Positions 1-10,248 of a stretch of 64,000 nt of DNA are shown here, one piece after another. The stretch's first letter is position 1, and every line of letters begins with the position of its first letter. A program made the position numbers and the translations under genes. The stretch is from Brienomyrus brachyistius (taxonomy: Eukaryota > Chordata > Actinopteri > Osteoglossiformes > Mormyridae), in contig NC_064538.1 of the NCBI RefSeq assembly GCF_023856365.1, forward strand, positions 4,295,832 through 4,359,831, in the 5' to 3' direction. Below the pieces are notes generated by a model, which was given only the letters and a program-made list of their open reading frames with translations, had not been told where the DNA came from and made no database searches.

Positions 1-811
1 ACCTGGTGAAATTGCTAGGAATGTTGGTGCAAGATACTTCTTAAAAGAACATTCTAATAGATAAAGCTTGCTTGTTTCCATGGTTGCCCCTAATATACAT
101 AAATGAATGCTTTGTCACCCTATGATACACCTATCATATGGTCTGCTGTGATGTAATAAATAAAAAAGGTCATGCAAGTCCTTAAATGGTAGACTTTTCC
201 TCACAGCCAGACATAGCATAAGAGTACCTGAGCCATATTTTCAGACCTTAATGCGTGTAACGGTCTTGGAACTTAGTTTCGCCAAGACATTTGGCTGGTT
301 CTAGTCCAAACCTTAAAGTGTGCCTTGTGGGTGGATTAAATGACCTCCAAACGGGACATGGGGCATCCTTAATTACTAAATAGTAGGCTAAATAATATTT
401 GCAATGAAAATATTTTATGCAGAGATACTTCTTTGCAATGCTGGCCCAGTGCATATCCAGTTCATGCAGATTTCTGAAAATTTTCTGCAGTGCAGCAGTG
501 AAAACATACATTGCTATTTAAATGATGTCAGTTTAACATTATATTTATATTTCCTGTGACAGCAACATTTAAACATGGAACTTAAGAGAAATGCTGCATG
601 ACACTATGTTTGAAGTTGTATTTATCAGTATAAATTAAATTAAAATTGTATACCTTAACATTCATGTAAAATGGTCAGGTTTGGCGATCAATTCAAGGTG
701 TTTTTACCAAGAATGAATGAGCATTCCTGTAGATGTAGCCAATATTCTGAAAGGAAACAAATTTCTAACTGCTATTTATAAGAGCCTGGCTGAACAGCCT
801 ATCATGTCAAG
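1..811. other. AT-rich non-coding sequence
   Basis: There is no coding frame of note, RNA gene or clear repeat in this stretch. It is AT-rich with short A/T runs. The small frames that exist lack any domain-like composition. Confidence 0.6.
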
Positions 812-900
812 CAGTGTTTCCCAACCCGGTCCACATTTTTGCTCCCTCTCAGTATCGGAAGCTGGGAGCAAAATGTGGATATCCAAGAACCGGGTTGCTG
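812..900 (+). mobile_element. Short hAT-like MITE (foldback)
   Basis: The left end reads CAGTGTTTCCCAACCCGG and the right end carries the complementary ACCGGGTTG, followed by a degenerate CTGTAAAGCAG. Inside, ACATTTTTGCTCCC pairs with GGGAGCAAAATGT, so the element can fold almost end to end. CAGTGTTTCCCAA is a terminal motif common among fish and other vertebrate non-autonomous hAT elements. The same start and the same TTTTTGCTCCCT core recur at 58922. It has no coding capacity and the right terminus is decayed. I am fairly sure it is a MITE; the superfamily comes from the terminal motif alone. Confidence 0.6.
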
Positions 901-2000
901 TAAAGCAGAGGTTAGAGGAGGTGCAAAATCTCACAAGAGAACCTGTTGTCTCCAAACCTCTGTATAAGTTCTCTTTTTGTATTTTCAGCTTGAGAAAGAG
1001 CTTTACTGTAACAATGCTGACATCAGACAGCATGTTAAATATTGCATTAGCATTTAGCATACTTATCCTTTCTTAGGCTGCCATGAAGGATGGACGGCAG
1101 TGTCGCACACTCATGGTAGTGACACAGAAAGCAGCGTAGGAACCAATGGAGAGCAGCTAAAATATTTCAATGAAACTTAGGCCGTCCAATCAGAGAGCGA
1201 GTTTACCATTTCAGCATACCACAAGAGCCCAGGAGCATGATGTCTATGAAGCAACAACGGCGACTCTTTCTCCCATGATGCCTTTCTCCCGCTTGCTTTT
1301 TGGCGGCACAAATGGCACTTGCAAGTCCAGCCTGATCTGATTCTTGCCAGGTAAATGCACCTAAATAAGAAGATGCAGGACAAGCCATCTATGAAGACAG
1401 TATGATTATGGAAGTGATTGACGATGCTGGACTCTCACTTACGATGTTGGGTTTGTCTACAGTACAGCCGAGGAAGAGGAAAAAACATTTAAAAGCCCCA
1501 CGACTGCAGAAACACACAGGTTCAGCTGCACGTCATTTTTGGCATAAACTGTATTACGCTAACTATACTACACTACACTATACTATATACTACACTACAC
1601 TATATATTATACTATATTACACTACACTATATGCTATATGCTTACTGAGATTTAAATGAATATTCATTACACTATTATCAATTTTATTACTACTACTGTC
1701 ACTATTGTTCTAGACAACTTTTAAAATACCAGAAAATGTTGATTTATGTTACGATGAGCTAAAATATTTCAATCAAAGCAATGTTTCTTTGTAAAATAAA
1801 AACCAAAAAAAAAAATTTAAATTCATTGAGTACTGTCAGTATAAAAATCCTAATGACTGACTGAGTCGCACCTGAGATTTCTTAACCTGGAAAATTACAT
1901 TTAATGGGTTTTCCCTAAAATTCAGATGACCTAAACCCTATGATATATTCTGTAGGTTAACAGTTACCCAGAATCCACAAGTACACACACACGTGTTGGG
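901..2000. other. Non-coding sequence
   Basis: This stretch holds unremarkable AT-rich sequence around the microsatellite at 1552-1640. The overlapping small frames on both strands do not look like protein. No promoter or RNA gene is visible. Confidence 0.5.
1552..1640 (+). repeat. Imperfect TACAC/TATAC microsatellite
   Basis: Alternating blocks such as actacactacactat and tatactatatact repeat with interruptions, in an AT-rich context. The short frame across it (YYTTLYIILYY-like) is a translation of the repeat. Confidence 0.8.
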
Positions 2001-2249
2001 TAAGCATATCTTTATGGGGACCGCTCATTCATTTCTATGGGAAAAATGCTAACGCTAACTATGAGAAGCTTAACCCCTACCCAGCCCTAATCATAACCAT
2101 ACCTAACCAAGCAAAATACAAGAGTTGTTGCATTTTTAGTTTTTTTCATTGCAGTAGCGGATTTTTTATTAAATTACGTTTTCTGTTATGGGAAAAAATA
2201 CATCACGTTGTAGGGACATTGTGTCCCCATAAGGTAAGGTATACCCGCT

Positions 2250-2280
<31 letters not shown>

Positions 2281-2290
2281 GCATGTGTAC
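2001..2290. repeat. Fish dispersed inverted repeat with CA flanks
   Basis: TTTATGGGGACC (2011-2022) is matched in inverse by GTCCCCATAA (2223-2232). The interior contains strings such as 'cttaacccctacccagccctaatcataacc'-type degenerate CCTAA text, and the unit is bordered by (CA)n on both sides (about 1983-1992 and 2256-2280). This layout (GGGGACC, then CCTAACC-like interior, then GTCCCCA, then CA) is a frequent fish dispersed repeat. It is not telomeric DNA because the CCTAA units are not regular. Confidence 0.6.
2256..2280 (+). repeat. (CA)n microsatellite
   Basis: About 12 CA units follow a short CGCGC stretch, at the right edge of the inverted repeat element. Downstream the sequence switches to TGTG/ATAT alternation. 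Confidence 0.9.
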
Positions 2291-4644
2291 ATATATGTGT
2301 GTCCATCATGTTGTTTATTAATTCATTAGCTTTCTCAGTTCCTTCATTTTCCTGTCCACCTGCAACGCGGGGCTTTCTGACAGAATGATTAATACGACTC
2401 TCTGTCAAGCCAAGCCGTGTGTTTTAGCCTCACCATCGCATCAAAGGGAACACAGTCACCGGCCGGAAAGCACTTTTTTGAAAGTCTGGCCACAAATTCA
2501 TCTTGTACATTAGCAAGCCTCACTTTCAGTAATTCCTTTTTTTTGTGGCAGAACCATTACCATAACAAACTTACTGAATACAGAAAAAAAAACTTTTTGC
2601 GAAACAGCTGTGGATTATATGAGGGTTACAATAAAAACATACTGATTAATTCTAATTTATGCTAAAAATGCGTATGGTATGATATGCGTATGAGTGGTAA
2701 TGACAAACATTGTATACAGAAAATAAAAGGAACTTAATATAAAGGTCATTCTTGTTTCAAATTTCCTTAATTGTAGAGCACTAATAAAATAAAAAAATTC
2801 CCAGATAACAGTTTTACATTATTTTAATTATTTACATTATTTTAGTGATTCATAATCAATTCATTATTCACGTCTCACCCGCATGTTAAATTGTTCTACA
2901 TGGTGTTGTTTATATACATTTATTAGTTTGTTTGTTCATTTAAAATAGATCCTATAACTTTAATCATGTGGCGCACACGTGAAAAAATGAATGCTTAAGA
3001 TCGGTCCTCGAGAGCACCTAAAACATGTTTATATGTGATAATTTCCGAGCACTTCTACAGCTAAGAAAAACGCAGATTTGTCTCATATAGGCATTAACGC
3101 GCTATAAAAATCTCTCAAGGAGCGCTTCCTTGTGAAACCACGTCTGGAATACAGTAGGAAGCCCGTGTAATAGAGAAACTCAAAACATCGATTTCTGCAT
3201 CTCAACACGTAGTTCGGACGCTGCTCGGTCTGGTAAGCATGTGTCGGGAGCGCGTGCAGGAGCACGTGGTTCACTCCAAGCACACTAATGCACGAGGTCA
3301 GGTAACACACATGGGCCAACCAGTAACGTCAGTGCCACCACTTATTATTACACCCTAACAATACCACTATAATACACTATAATAGGATGATTAACTTTTT
3401 TCTTTTATTATAGAACAACTTAAATGGAGTATAGAGTAACGTTTTCAATATAAAAAAACGGAAATGTTAAAGAAAAAAATAACGTCCTCCTTAGATCTTT
3501 ACAAGTATAATTATCTGATATTAAAATCTGCTCATTTAAAAAATATATATTTCCTGTTTCGTGGGGCAATAATATCTTCTGTGTCCGAATTTCCCCAATT
3601 TGTAGTTGTATTTCCTAACATAATACAGGCACAGCGAGGAGACAGGGTAGGTATAATACGCAAGCAGATTTTGAGGAGGCTGATATCTAACTCATTGGGT
3701 GCGATACCGCCGTGTTCAGGTACTTCGGCAGCACGGAGGGCACCGATCTCGACTCCAGGGCGTATAAAGACTGCCCTCCTGCGTTAATCGTGCACCATGG
3801 TCCTGCCACAGTCACCGGAGATTAGGGAGGTGCCTTACTGCTTTTCGCCCTAAGCGATCACGGGGCCCTCAGGCTGAGAGACCGAGCTATGATCTGTGAG
3901 TCCAGATGGAGCGGAAGACGCGCTGGTCGGACCGCGGAACAATGGGATCTGTGATTGAGGGTTAGTTTAATGAAATGCCATATACGCCGCTCTGGATATT
4001 AACAGGTTGTCATCCTTGGCTTTCCAGGGAGCGCACACAGAATCCCCGGGCATGCTTAACAATTCCATTACCGCGCGGAACACCCACGGTATCCTTTGAA
4101 GCCGCCGTATTAGCAGTTTATTGACATACGCTTAAAATTGTTACCACTTGGCCCTCTTCTTCTTCTTCTTCACTGCGCAGTGCAGAATAATAAACCCATT
4201 CTCTACCAGCAACGTGTAGCTGGGGGCGCGCATTTTAAAGCTTTTATAATTTGCTGAAACAAAGACCTTATTGCGGAGGTCTGTCTGTTTGCCTGCCTGT
4301 TTAATAAATGGCGTTATTACATGCACACTGTTCGAGCGTTTTTTTTCCGGAGTATTTTATCATTTCCAAATAAATATTTTAAAACGTTTCATCCAAGAGC
4401 AATGGGAGAGCAAAGCTCAGTATAATCCACAAGTAACAGCATCGTAACTGCTGAAGATAGGTCTAAAATGCAAATGAAATGGTATAAAGTTGAGCCGGCA
4501 GAACGGTAGACAGCAAGTCCTAGAAATGGTTTACACACTTAATTAACGATTATTTCAGACAACCCAATAATAGATTTATTGACATATATGCGAATCTTGT
4601 GTTTCTCTGAAGTCTCACTTAGTTATTAAGGACATATATATATC
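2291..4644. other. Non-coding, partly CpG-bearing at 3640-4080
   Basis: The first 1.3 kb is AT-rich and featureless. From about 3640 to 4080 the sequence is richer in CpG and holds a TATAAAG string at 3763-3769, but no initiator, exon or coding frame supports a promoter. No repeat family is recognised. Confidence 0.45.
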
Positions 4645-4677
4645 TGTGTGTGTGTGTGTGTGTGTGTACGTGTGTGT
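4645..4677 (+). repeat. (TG)n microsatellite
   Basis: A TG dinucleotide run interrupted once by ACG, preceded by a short ATATAT stretch. Confidence 0.9.
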
Positions 4678-5344
4678 TTGCTTATTTCAAATGCTATTTT
4701 TACATGTGTATGTGTGTAGTGAATTAGCAATGAAGATAATCGACTGTAGCAAGATCAAACTCCATGATCACGGCATGCCTGTAATACTTTAATAAAGCAT
4801 ATTATCACAGTACAACTGCAGGCATGTTAAAGCTACACGCAACTTATTTCACAATATATTTTCAACAAAGCAGTGAAGCGGGGAAGGCTCCCGTTATGAA
4901 GGACATTGTTTGCTTTTTTTTTAAGCTCCCCTAGGTTTTAAAGAAGTTACAAAGTGTCCTTAAAGTGTTCTTGAGTTGCCTCTTGACGACGGCGAGCGTC
5001 ATAACCTCGCAGGGCGAAAGCCTCTCATGGCGGACAAGTTTTTTGGGAGAGACAGTTAATGTGTAATGTTAACTTCATCTGTCGATGAATTATTCATCCT
5101 CATTATGACCAGTACGCATTCACCAGTATTCCTGTTGTGCAGTATCATCCAGTTAAGGACTGCTGATTAGCATTTTCTGGCCTAATCGCTGACCTGACTT
5201 TGCAAGTGGCAGGAGAAAACCTGAAACTGCTAGCAGCTCGCGAGACCCGATAATATTGCCAACAGTACATAAGACCACATTGCATATATGATGGATTTCC
5301 CGGTCACACTCTTTACTTCTCTACCGCTACAACAGTGGCTGACA

Positions 5345-5364
5345 AGGTCAGGGGTCAGAGGTCA
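5345..5364 (+). promoter_or_regulatory. Triple DR1 nuclear-receptor-type site
   Basis: Three direct half-sites each separated by one G: AGGTCA (5345-5350), GGGTCA (5352-5357), AGGTCA (5359-5364). Two overlapping DR1 elements result. DR1 is the preferred layout of RXR homodimers, PPAR/RXR, HNF4 and COUP-TF (NR2F) receptors. The first half-site also has a CA extension (CAAGGTCA), as liked by monomeric ERR/SF-1-type receptors. The sequence match is exact; occupancy in vivo is unknown. Confidence 0.5.
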
Positions 5365-5604
5365 AACATTCATAGGTTTGGCACCTTCTGCTGGGGCCTC
5401 ATTCAACTCAGCTGGTAAGCATCGCTGAACAGAAGTAAGACGGGCCTTGTGGCTACATCTGATGCCTGCATAACACTTCTCTCACTCAATAAAGGAAGAA
5501 GACAAGGTGTAGCTATGGCGTACCACTGACAGCTGTAAGGTGATAATTTCCTACATGCAACACAGCCGGACATAGAGTCAGCGTTGAGATGCAGGGGGAA
5601 AGTG

Positions 5605-5624
5605 TTTTTTTTTTTTTTTTTTTT
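5605..5624 (+). repeat. Poly-T tract (T20)
   Basis: An uninterrupted T run with no target-site duplication or adjacent element body that would mark it as a retroposon tail. Confidence 0.9.
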
Positions 5625-6229
5625 GTCGAAGTCAGACACAAAATCTGTTTCTTTAGCTCATGTCTGTCTGTTTCTGTGGTGAAGTAGACATTCGCCGAAA
5701 GTTTCAAAAAAGCGAAACGTGCTTCCTCCATCGACCCTCGTTTCACAGAATCTGAGGCACGTATGTGTGGCAGTCTGGAGGCTGGAGGGGGGCAGGGATG
5801 GGGGTTCGGGCAGGATACAAATTAATTTGCGTCTCCCTGTGTCCTGTCACACGGCGATATTAACCAGACAGACGCGTGGCTTTAAAACAGAGCGCCCAGT
5901 CGCTCCTTGAGGAATTCCCAGTTCGAGGAAGGGCACTGCAGATATGACTTGGTATCTCTCACTGGTACGCACACCCCAACAACCATCTTACTCATAATAG
6001 TGACCGTAACAATGATGTTAAATAGCTGCATTATCCCCAGAAGCAAATCTGACAAGCTCTTTCACGATAGTCATCCTTCACACTGGGGGATAGAGGTCAG
6101 CTGACCAAGGTGGACACTTTACTCCGAGGACAGGAGTAGAAAAGAAGATGTGTAAACAAAATGCATTTATTTGATCTGGACTTTTCCTGGATAAAGTAGC
6201 ACTTTTCCTCAATTAGAGTAGACTTTCTT

Positions 6230-6700
6230 TTAAGAGGTGCCACGCTGATTGCCGGCTTTTTCCATAGCATATTCTTCCCAGTTCTCTAACTGGCCGCTGG
6301 TAGCCAAGCTATCAGGTTGTTTGGGTGTTTTGTAATACAACAAAGCAATTTGGCCAAAGCCTCCAGGAAAGCGGGGGGCATAAAGCAGTTCATTAAAATT
6401 CTCGCCACTTTTCTCGACTTCTTCTCCAAACTTTCCCAAATTTTCCATTAACGCCTGGGAGGGGTCCAGATGGCAGCGAGAGGTGTGAATCTGGACATGA
6501 CCTGGGGCAGTGAAGCTCCACATTTCAGGGGAGCGATCCTCTGGACCTGAAGAGAGCAGGCGGGAGACTTCGGGGAAACTGATGAAGTAACTGTGAACAT
6601 CTTGTTCGGTGCGCGGGCGATGACTGTAAATAGGTGCCGTTCGTGATAGGAGTTTTTTCCTTAATTTATGAGGAGTTAGATTTTTTTTTGGAAGGACCAC
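6230..6700 (-). other. Unassigned 156-codon minus-strand frame
   Basis: The frame runs from an ATG near 6700 down to a stop at about 6230. Its C-terminal 75 residues (starting near ALMENLGKFGEEVEKSGENF) look more protein-like than the rest, with charged helices and an aromatic segment containing GFGQIALLYYKTPKQ. A cccctcccag string directly upstream could be an acceptor splice site, which would make the 3' half a terminal exon. I recognise no domain. A frame of this length can arise by chance in 64 kb, and no companion exons were found. Confidence 0.15.
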
Positions 6701-6871
6701 ACACAGGGAGCAGTCGCTCTCCCCCCGTATTACTGCACGGATTTGTGCAGTGAAGCCTACAGTGACATCCCCTCATGCATGGCTCTTTCGGCTATCCACT
6801 GCAAGTGCCCGCTCCCCCCCGATGAACGTCTCACTGACCAGGGACAGGGCCCGGCCTGTGTCCCCATGCTG

Positions 6872-6886
6872 CCCCCCCCCCCCCCC
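6872..6886 (+). repeat. Poly-C tract (C15)
   Basis: Uninterrupted C run. Confidence 0.9.
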
Positions 6887-6978
6887 GTCAATCTGCTGAC
6901 CCAGCTTTGTGCTTAAATCAGCCGCTGACGGACAGCCCCCCAACTCCTGCTCACGGTCGTGTGATCTTCTCCTCGTGA

Positions 6979-7002
6979 CCCCCCCCGGGGGGGGGGGGGG
7001 GG
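6979..7002 (+). repeat. C8/G16 homopolymer junction
   Basis: Eight C are followed directly by sixteen G. The junction is self-complementary over at least 16 bases and could form a hairpin, and the G run could stack as a quadruplex. Such junctions are also classic places for sequencing or assembly error. Confidence 0.85.
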
Positions 7003-8161
7003 ATCCGTGAGAGGATGATATCCTCGTGATCTCTCGCCCCGCGTCAGAGTCGTCCTCACGTTGTACCTGATGAACTGCGGTAGGTATGGACATGGGGGGG
7101 CACGAAAGAGTACCTTGTCATCACCGCTACTTCTGCCCTGGTGACCTTCCAAGCCTCATCAGATGTCTGTCCTCCTTTAGTACACCTGAAGGGGCCCCCA
7201 TATCCCCCCACACCATTCCCAAGCTACACCCCCCCCAAGCTAACCCTCCCACCCCCCACAACTACCCAGAGGTCCCCCACTGGCCCTTATTCTTGCCCCC
7301 GCCAACCTTAAAGTCTCAATAGACTCCCCTGGACACACAATAACGGCTGGAGGGAGACTAAGAATTCGCTCTGGTTACGAGGGGTTTGCGAGAGCACCTG
7401 GATGGGCTGGCTTCCTGGCCATGCTGTGAGGGGCCATTGTTTGGCATGTCAGCGACTGGCTCTTTTAATGGGCCTGTATATCATCGTTCTGATAATGGCA
7501 GATGACTGGGGGAGGGCCCCAGCGATGGGGAAAGGCTTAAATGCAGGACCCCAAATCCCATCCTGAAATCCTAGCACTTAACCCTAGCTCTGGGCATTGT
7601 GCACCTCCGAGGGAGGGTAGGGGGGGGAGCTGTGGTGGTGGTTATATATTTAATTATTTTTTTATTATTTTTTTGCCTCTTCTTATTCTTTTTAATGGAG
7701 ACCTCTATCCGGTGCCGCCCCCCCCCAGTCCTTGTGGGGTTCTCACTGCTCACGATTTTTCAATGCTGACCTTTCAAAAAATGGAGAGGAGATTAGGCCC
7801 AGGCTAGAAATGTCTCATTTCACACCCCCTCACAGACACGACCGTCGTAAAGGTGCTGCAAAGACCAAGGGCACGTCGAGAGCAGGGAAACGTGTCGCGC
7901 ACGCCTGTGCACGCCACGCACGCTGAGACGTTAGGGATGCACAAGTCGCCGTTAATGCGGAAACCTGGTGCAAACAGAAAAATGCATCACAAAAGCATGC
8001 ATTCACACAGAAAAGAGTATATTTATGCACTGTAAATACATGCAAAATAATGGCATTATAGAACGTAAACGAATGTCAAAAACTACAGTGTGACTCAATT
8101 ATCAGTGAATAAACATGCAAAGCCTTAACAGACCAAAGTGCCTCATGCTGAAGCCTTGACA

Positions 8162-8182
8162 CCCCCCCCCCCCCCCCCCCCC
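8162..8182 (+). repeat. Poly-C tract (C21)
   Basis: C21, then A, then C6. Confidence 0.9.
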
Positions 8183-8573
8183 ACCCCCCAAATGTCATTA
8201 TGAAACTTCTTTATCCCGCTGCTCTGTTTCACTCATCCGGTCGCCTAGGTGCATGAATATGGTATATGATGCCTAATATAAAATGGTACAAATAAGATTC
8301 AAAACCTTGTAGGAGCAGAAAGCCTTGTGAGGAAATGTTATAGGCTGGTTACATTTGGCTTCCGGTGTCAGAAGGACCATATGATGGCCTGACAGCTTCT
8401 TTGCATGACTGGTTCCTGAAAGACAATGCATTTTTGTAACATCGATCACACTCAACAATTTCCTTAGAATGTAACAGTGGATTAGAAGGAATTCATGGTA
8501 CCTGTGGAGGCTGAAACAGAAGCCCCCCCCATCCTCAGGTGGAAATTTTCTGGTCGCTATATCCTTAACCGTT

Positions 8574-8587
8574 GCGCCCCCTACTGG
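8574..8587 (-). promoter_or_regulatory. CTCF-like core motif
   Basis: The plus strand reads GCGCCCCCTACTGG, so the minus strand reads CCAGTAGGGGGCGC. This fits the vertebrate CTCF core CCASYAGRKGGCRS at every position. The upstream part of the extended motif fits less well. It may lie in an old dispersed repeat, since fish repeats often carry this string. Binding is not shown. Confidence 0.4.
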
Positions 8588-8885
8588 TTGAGCCATGCAG
8601 CCTTTATTTTCTGCTCGTGATGCTCTTGCCATCGTTACACACTTAACCGGCTTTCTGATTCTGGCTATATTTATCATGTTTGGCAACACGTTTCTGGGAA
8701 AGGAAGAATATAAACATATATCCCATTCAACTGCGCGACACACGATTTGCAGACAAAAGCTTTGGAAACTCAAGTCAGTCGTTTCCAATTTTCATGAGGG
8801 TTTGAAATGGTTTCCATGGTAATTATATGAAGGCCCTGAAAAATAAAATGTATTGAGCTACAACACAAACATGGAAGAACATCAC

Positions 8886-8891
8886 TGTGTG

Positions 8892-8934
<43 letters not shown>
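8886..8934 (+). repeat. (TG)n microsatellite
   Basis: A long TG run with a single C interruption near its start. Confidence 0.95.
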
Positions 8935-8936
<2 letters not shown>

Positions 8937-10212
8937 ACTCTAAAATATACTATACTGTAGAAAGTTCAGCCAAACATGAAACAGTGGCTAATGGGGTGAA
9001 AATTGCACGTCTGAATATTCAACCCCCTAGTTAAACTGCACTCCAAATTGAAGTAAACGCCATTGACAGACTCACTCAATTGAGCAGGATATTTTATGCT
9101 TTGCTTAGCCCCAACTAGAGCCCATAGCACCCCATCATGTACACTCTCGGTGGAAACAAAAGAAGCCAAGGCAAAAACAAAACCTCTACATTCTCAGAAT
9201 TATGTGGCCCGAAACAATGGCTATCAACTGAAACTAGAGTTTGGAAATGAGCATCCATGGAGAGTCGGGCTGCAGAAAAGCCAAACACCTTCTGACATTC
9301 ACTACATAGCTGCTCATTCCGCAATACCGCAGTGTACGTCAGTATCCAAATCTGCATCTCAGAGTCTAGTTCTCCTGATACATTAGAGTCAAATAAACTC
9401 ATAAAAACAATAAGGTCTTGTTCAGTTTTAGCTCTTGTTTTGCTGCTCAGTCTTCACTTACAATAAAAAGAAATGGTTTGTATTTCCAAAATGGCACGCG
9501 AATCCTTTGAATACTTTGCAATGAGGAAGGATTTTAACAAAACCCCTTAGCTAAAGGAATCTTGCCATGACATTTAAATGATTGGGTAGCTCTAGAACAA
9601 GTTTACTGTTTATGGTCTAGCCAATAGGAATACTGGTCAACTTTCACAGTCATTTTTCACAGTAGTTTTCTACAGTAATTACACTATTAGTTATGCATAC
9701 AATTTATCAGTTCATCATGAGAGCAGATTTAACATTCTGCTTGGCCTTTAAGTGTCCTCCCAGACAGCCGAGTGACTGAACACTCTGAAAAGGTGACACT
9801 CATTTCCTAGACAGAGTTCCCAGCTCAACGAAACACGAAAAGACGTTTGGCTGAGTACGGCTGAGTGCGGAGACCGGGCGGCTGGCTCGCCTCGTGCCGG
9901 TGTCATTCGTCACTCCCGGACCGAGCCCATTCCAAGAGTGAGATAATCACAGCAGAGTCCAGACGACATGAGATAAAAACGCTGGACCAGCAGCGAGCCG
10001 CTGCTGGCACAATGACCGACTGTACAGGCAGTATGACAGACCAGCCCAGTTACCCATCATCCTTTGCACAGCTACCATGGAGGACACCAAGGTCAAGACC
10101 TCTGCTTTTCTTTCCTTCTCATACTGTTTTGGTTTTCTCTCCATGAACACACTCACGTGACACACGTCCCTGATTTCCATTTGGCTGCAGCAATGCCGTC
10201 CTTATCTCCCTC

Positions 10213-10215
<3 letters not shown>
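8935..10215. other. Non-coding sequence
   Basis: Mixed-composition sequence without recognised repeats, exons or RNA genes. Antisense overlapping frames at 9096-9402 are mutually exclusive shadows without domains. Confidence 0.5.

Positions 10216-10243
<28 letters not shown>
10216..10243 (+). repeat. (CT)n microsatellite
   Basis: About 14 CT units after a short TC-rich lead. Confidence 0.9.

Positions 10244-10248
<5 letters not shown>

Larger units (their letters stand above)
4678..6229. other. Non-coding interval holding the DR1 triplet
   Basis: There is no gene. The interval holds the nuclear-receptor-type triplet at 5345-5364 and a T20 tract at 5605-5624. The remainder is ordinary mixed sequence. 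Confidence 0.5.
6701..8573. other. Homopolymer-rich non-coding interval
   Basis: The interval has many C and G runs: C15 at 6872, C8/G16 at 6979, C-rich text around 7196-7270, and C21 at 8162. A CpG-rich stretch lies at about 7840-7930. Frames here are proline- or glycine-rich translations of the runs. Confidence 0.5.

Noticed and set aside
2060..2110. Interstitial telomeric repeat
   Set aside because: CCTAA-like strings are irregular and belong to a dispersed inverted repeat.
3763..3769. TATAAAG as a promoter
   Set aside because: No initiator, exon or downstream frame supports it, and TATA strings are frequent in AT-rich DNA.
8273..8788. 171-codon minus frame
   Set aside because: Cysteine- and histidine-rich without spacing of any known domain, crossing a C run and the CTCF-like string. 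Probably chance.
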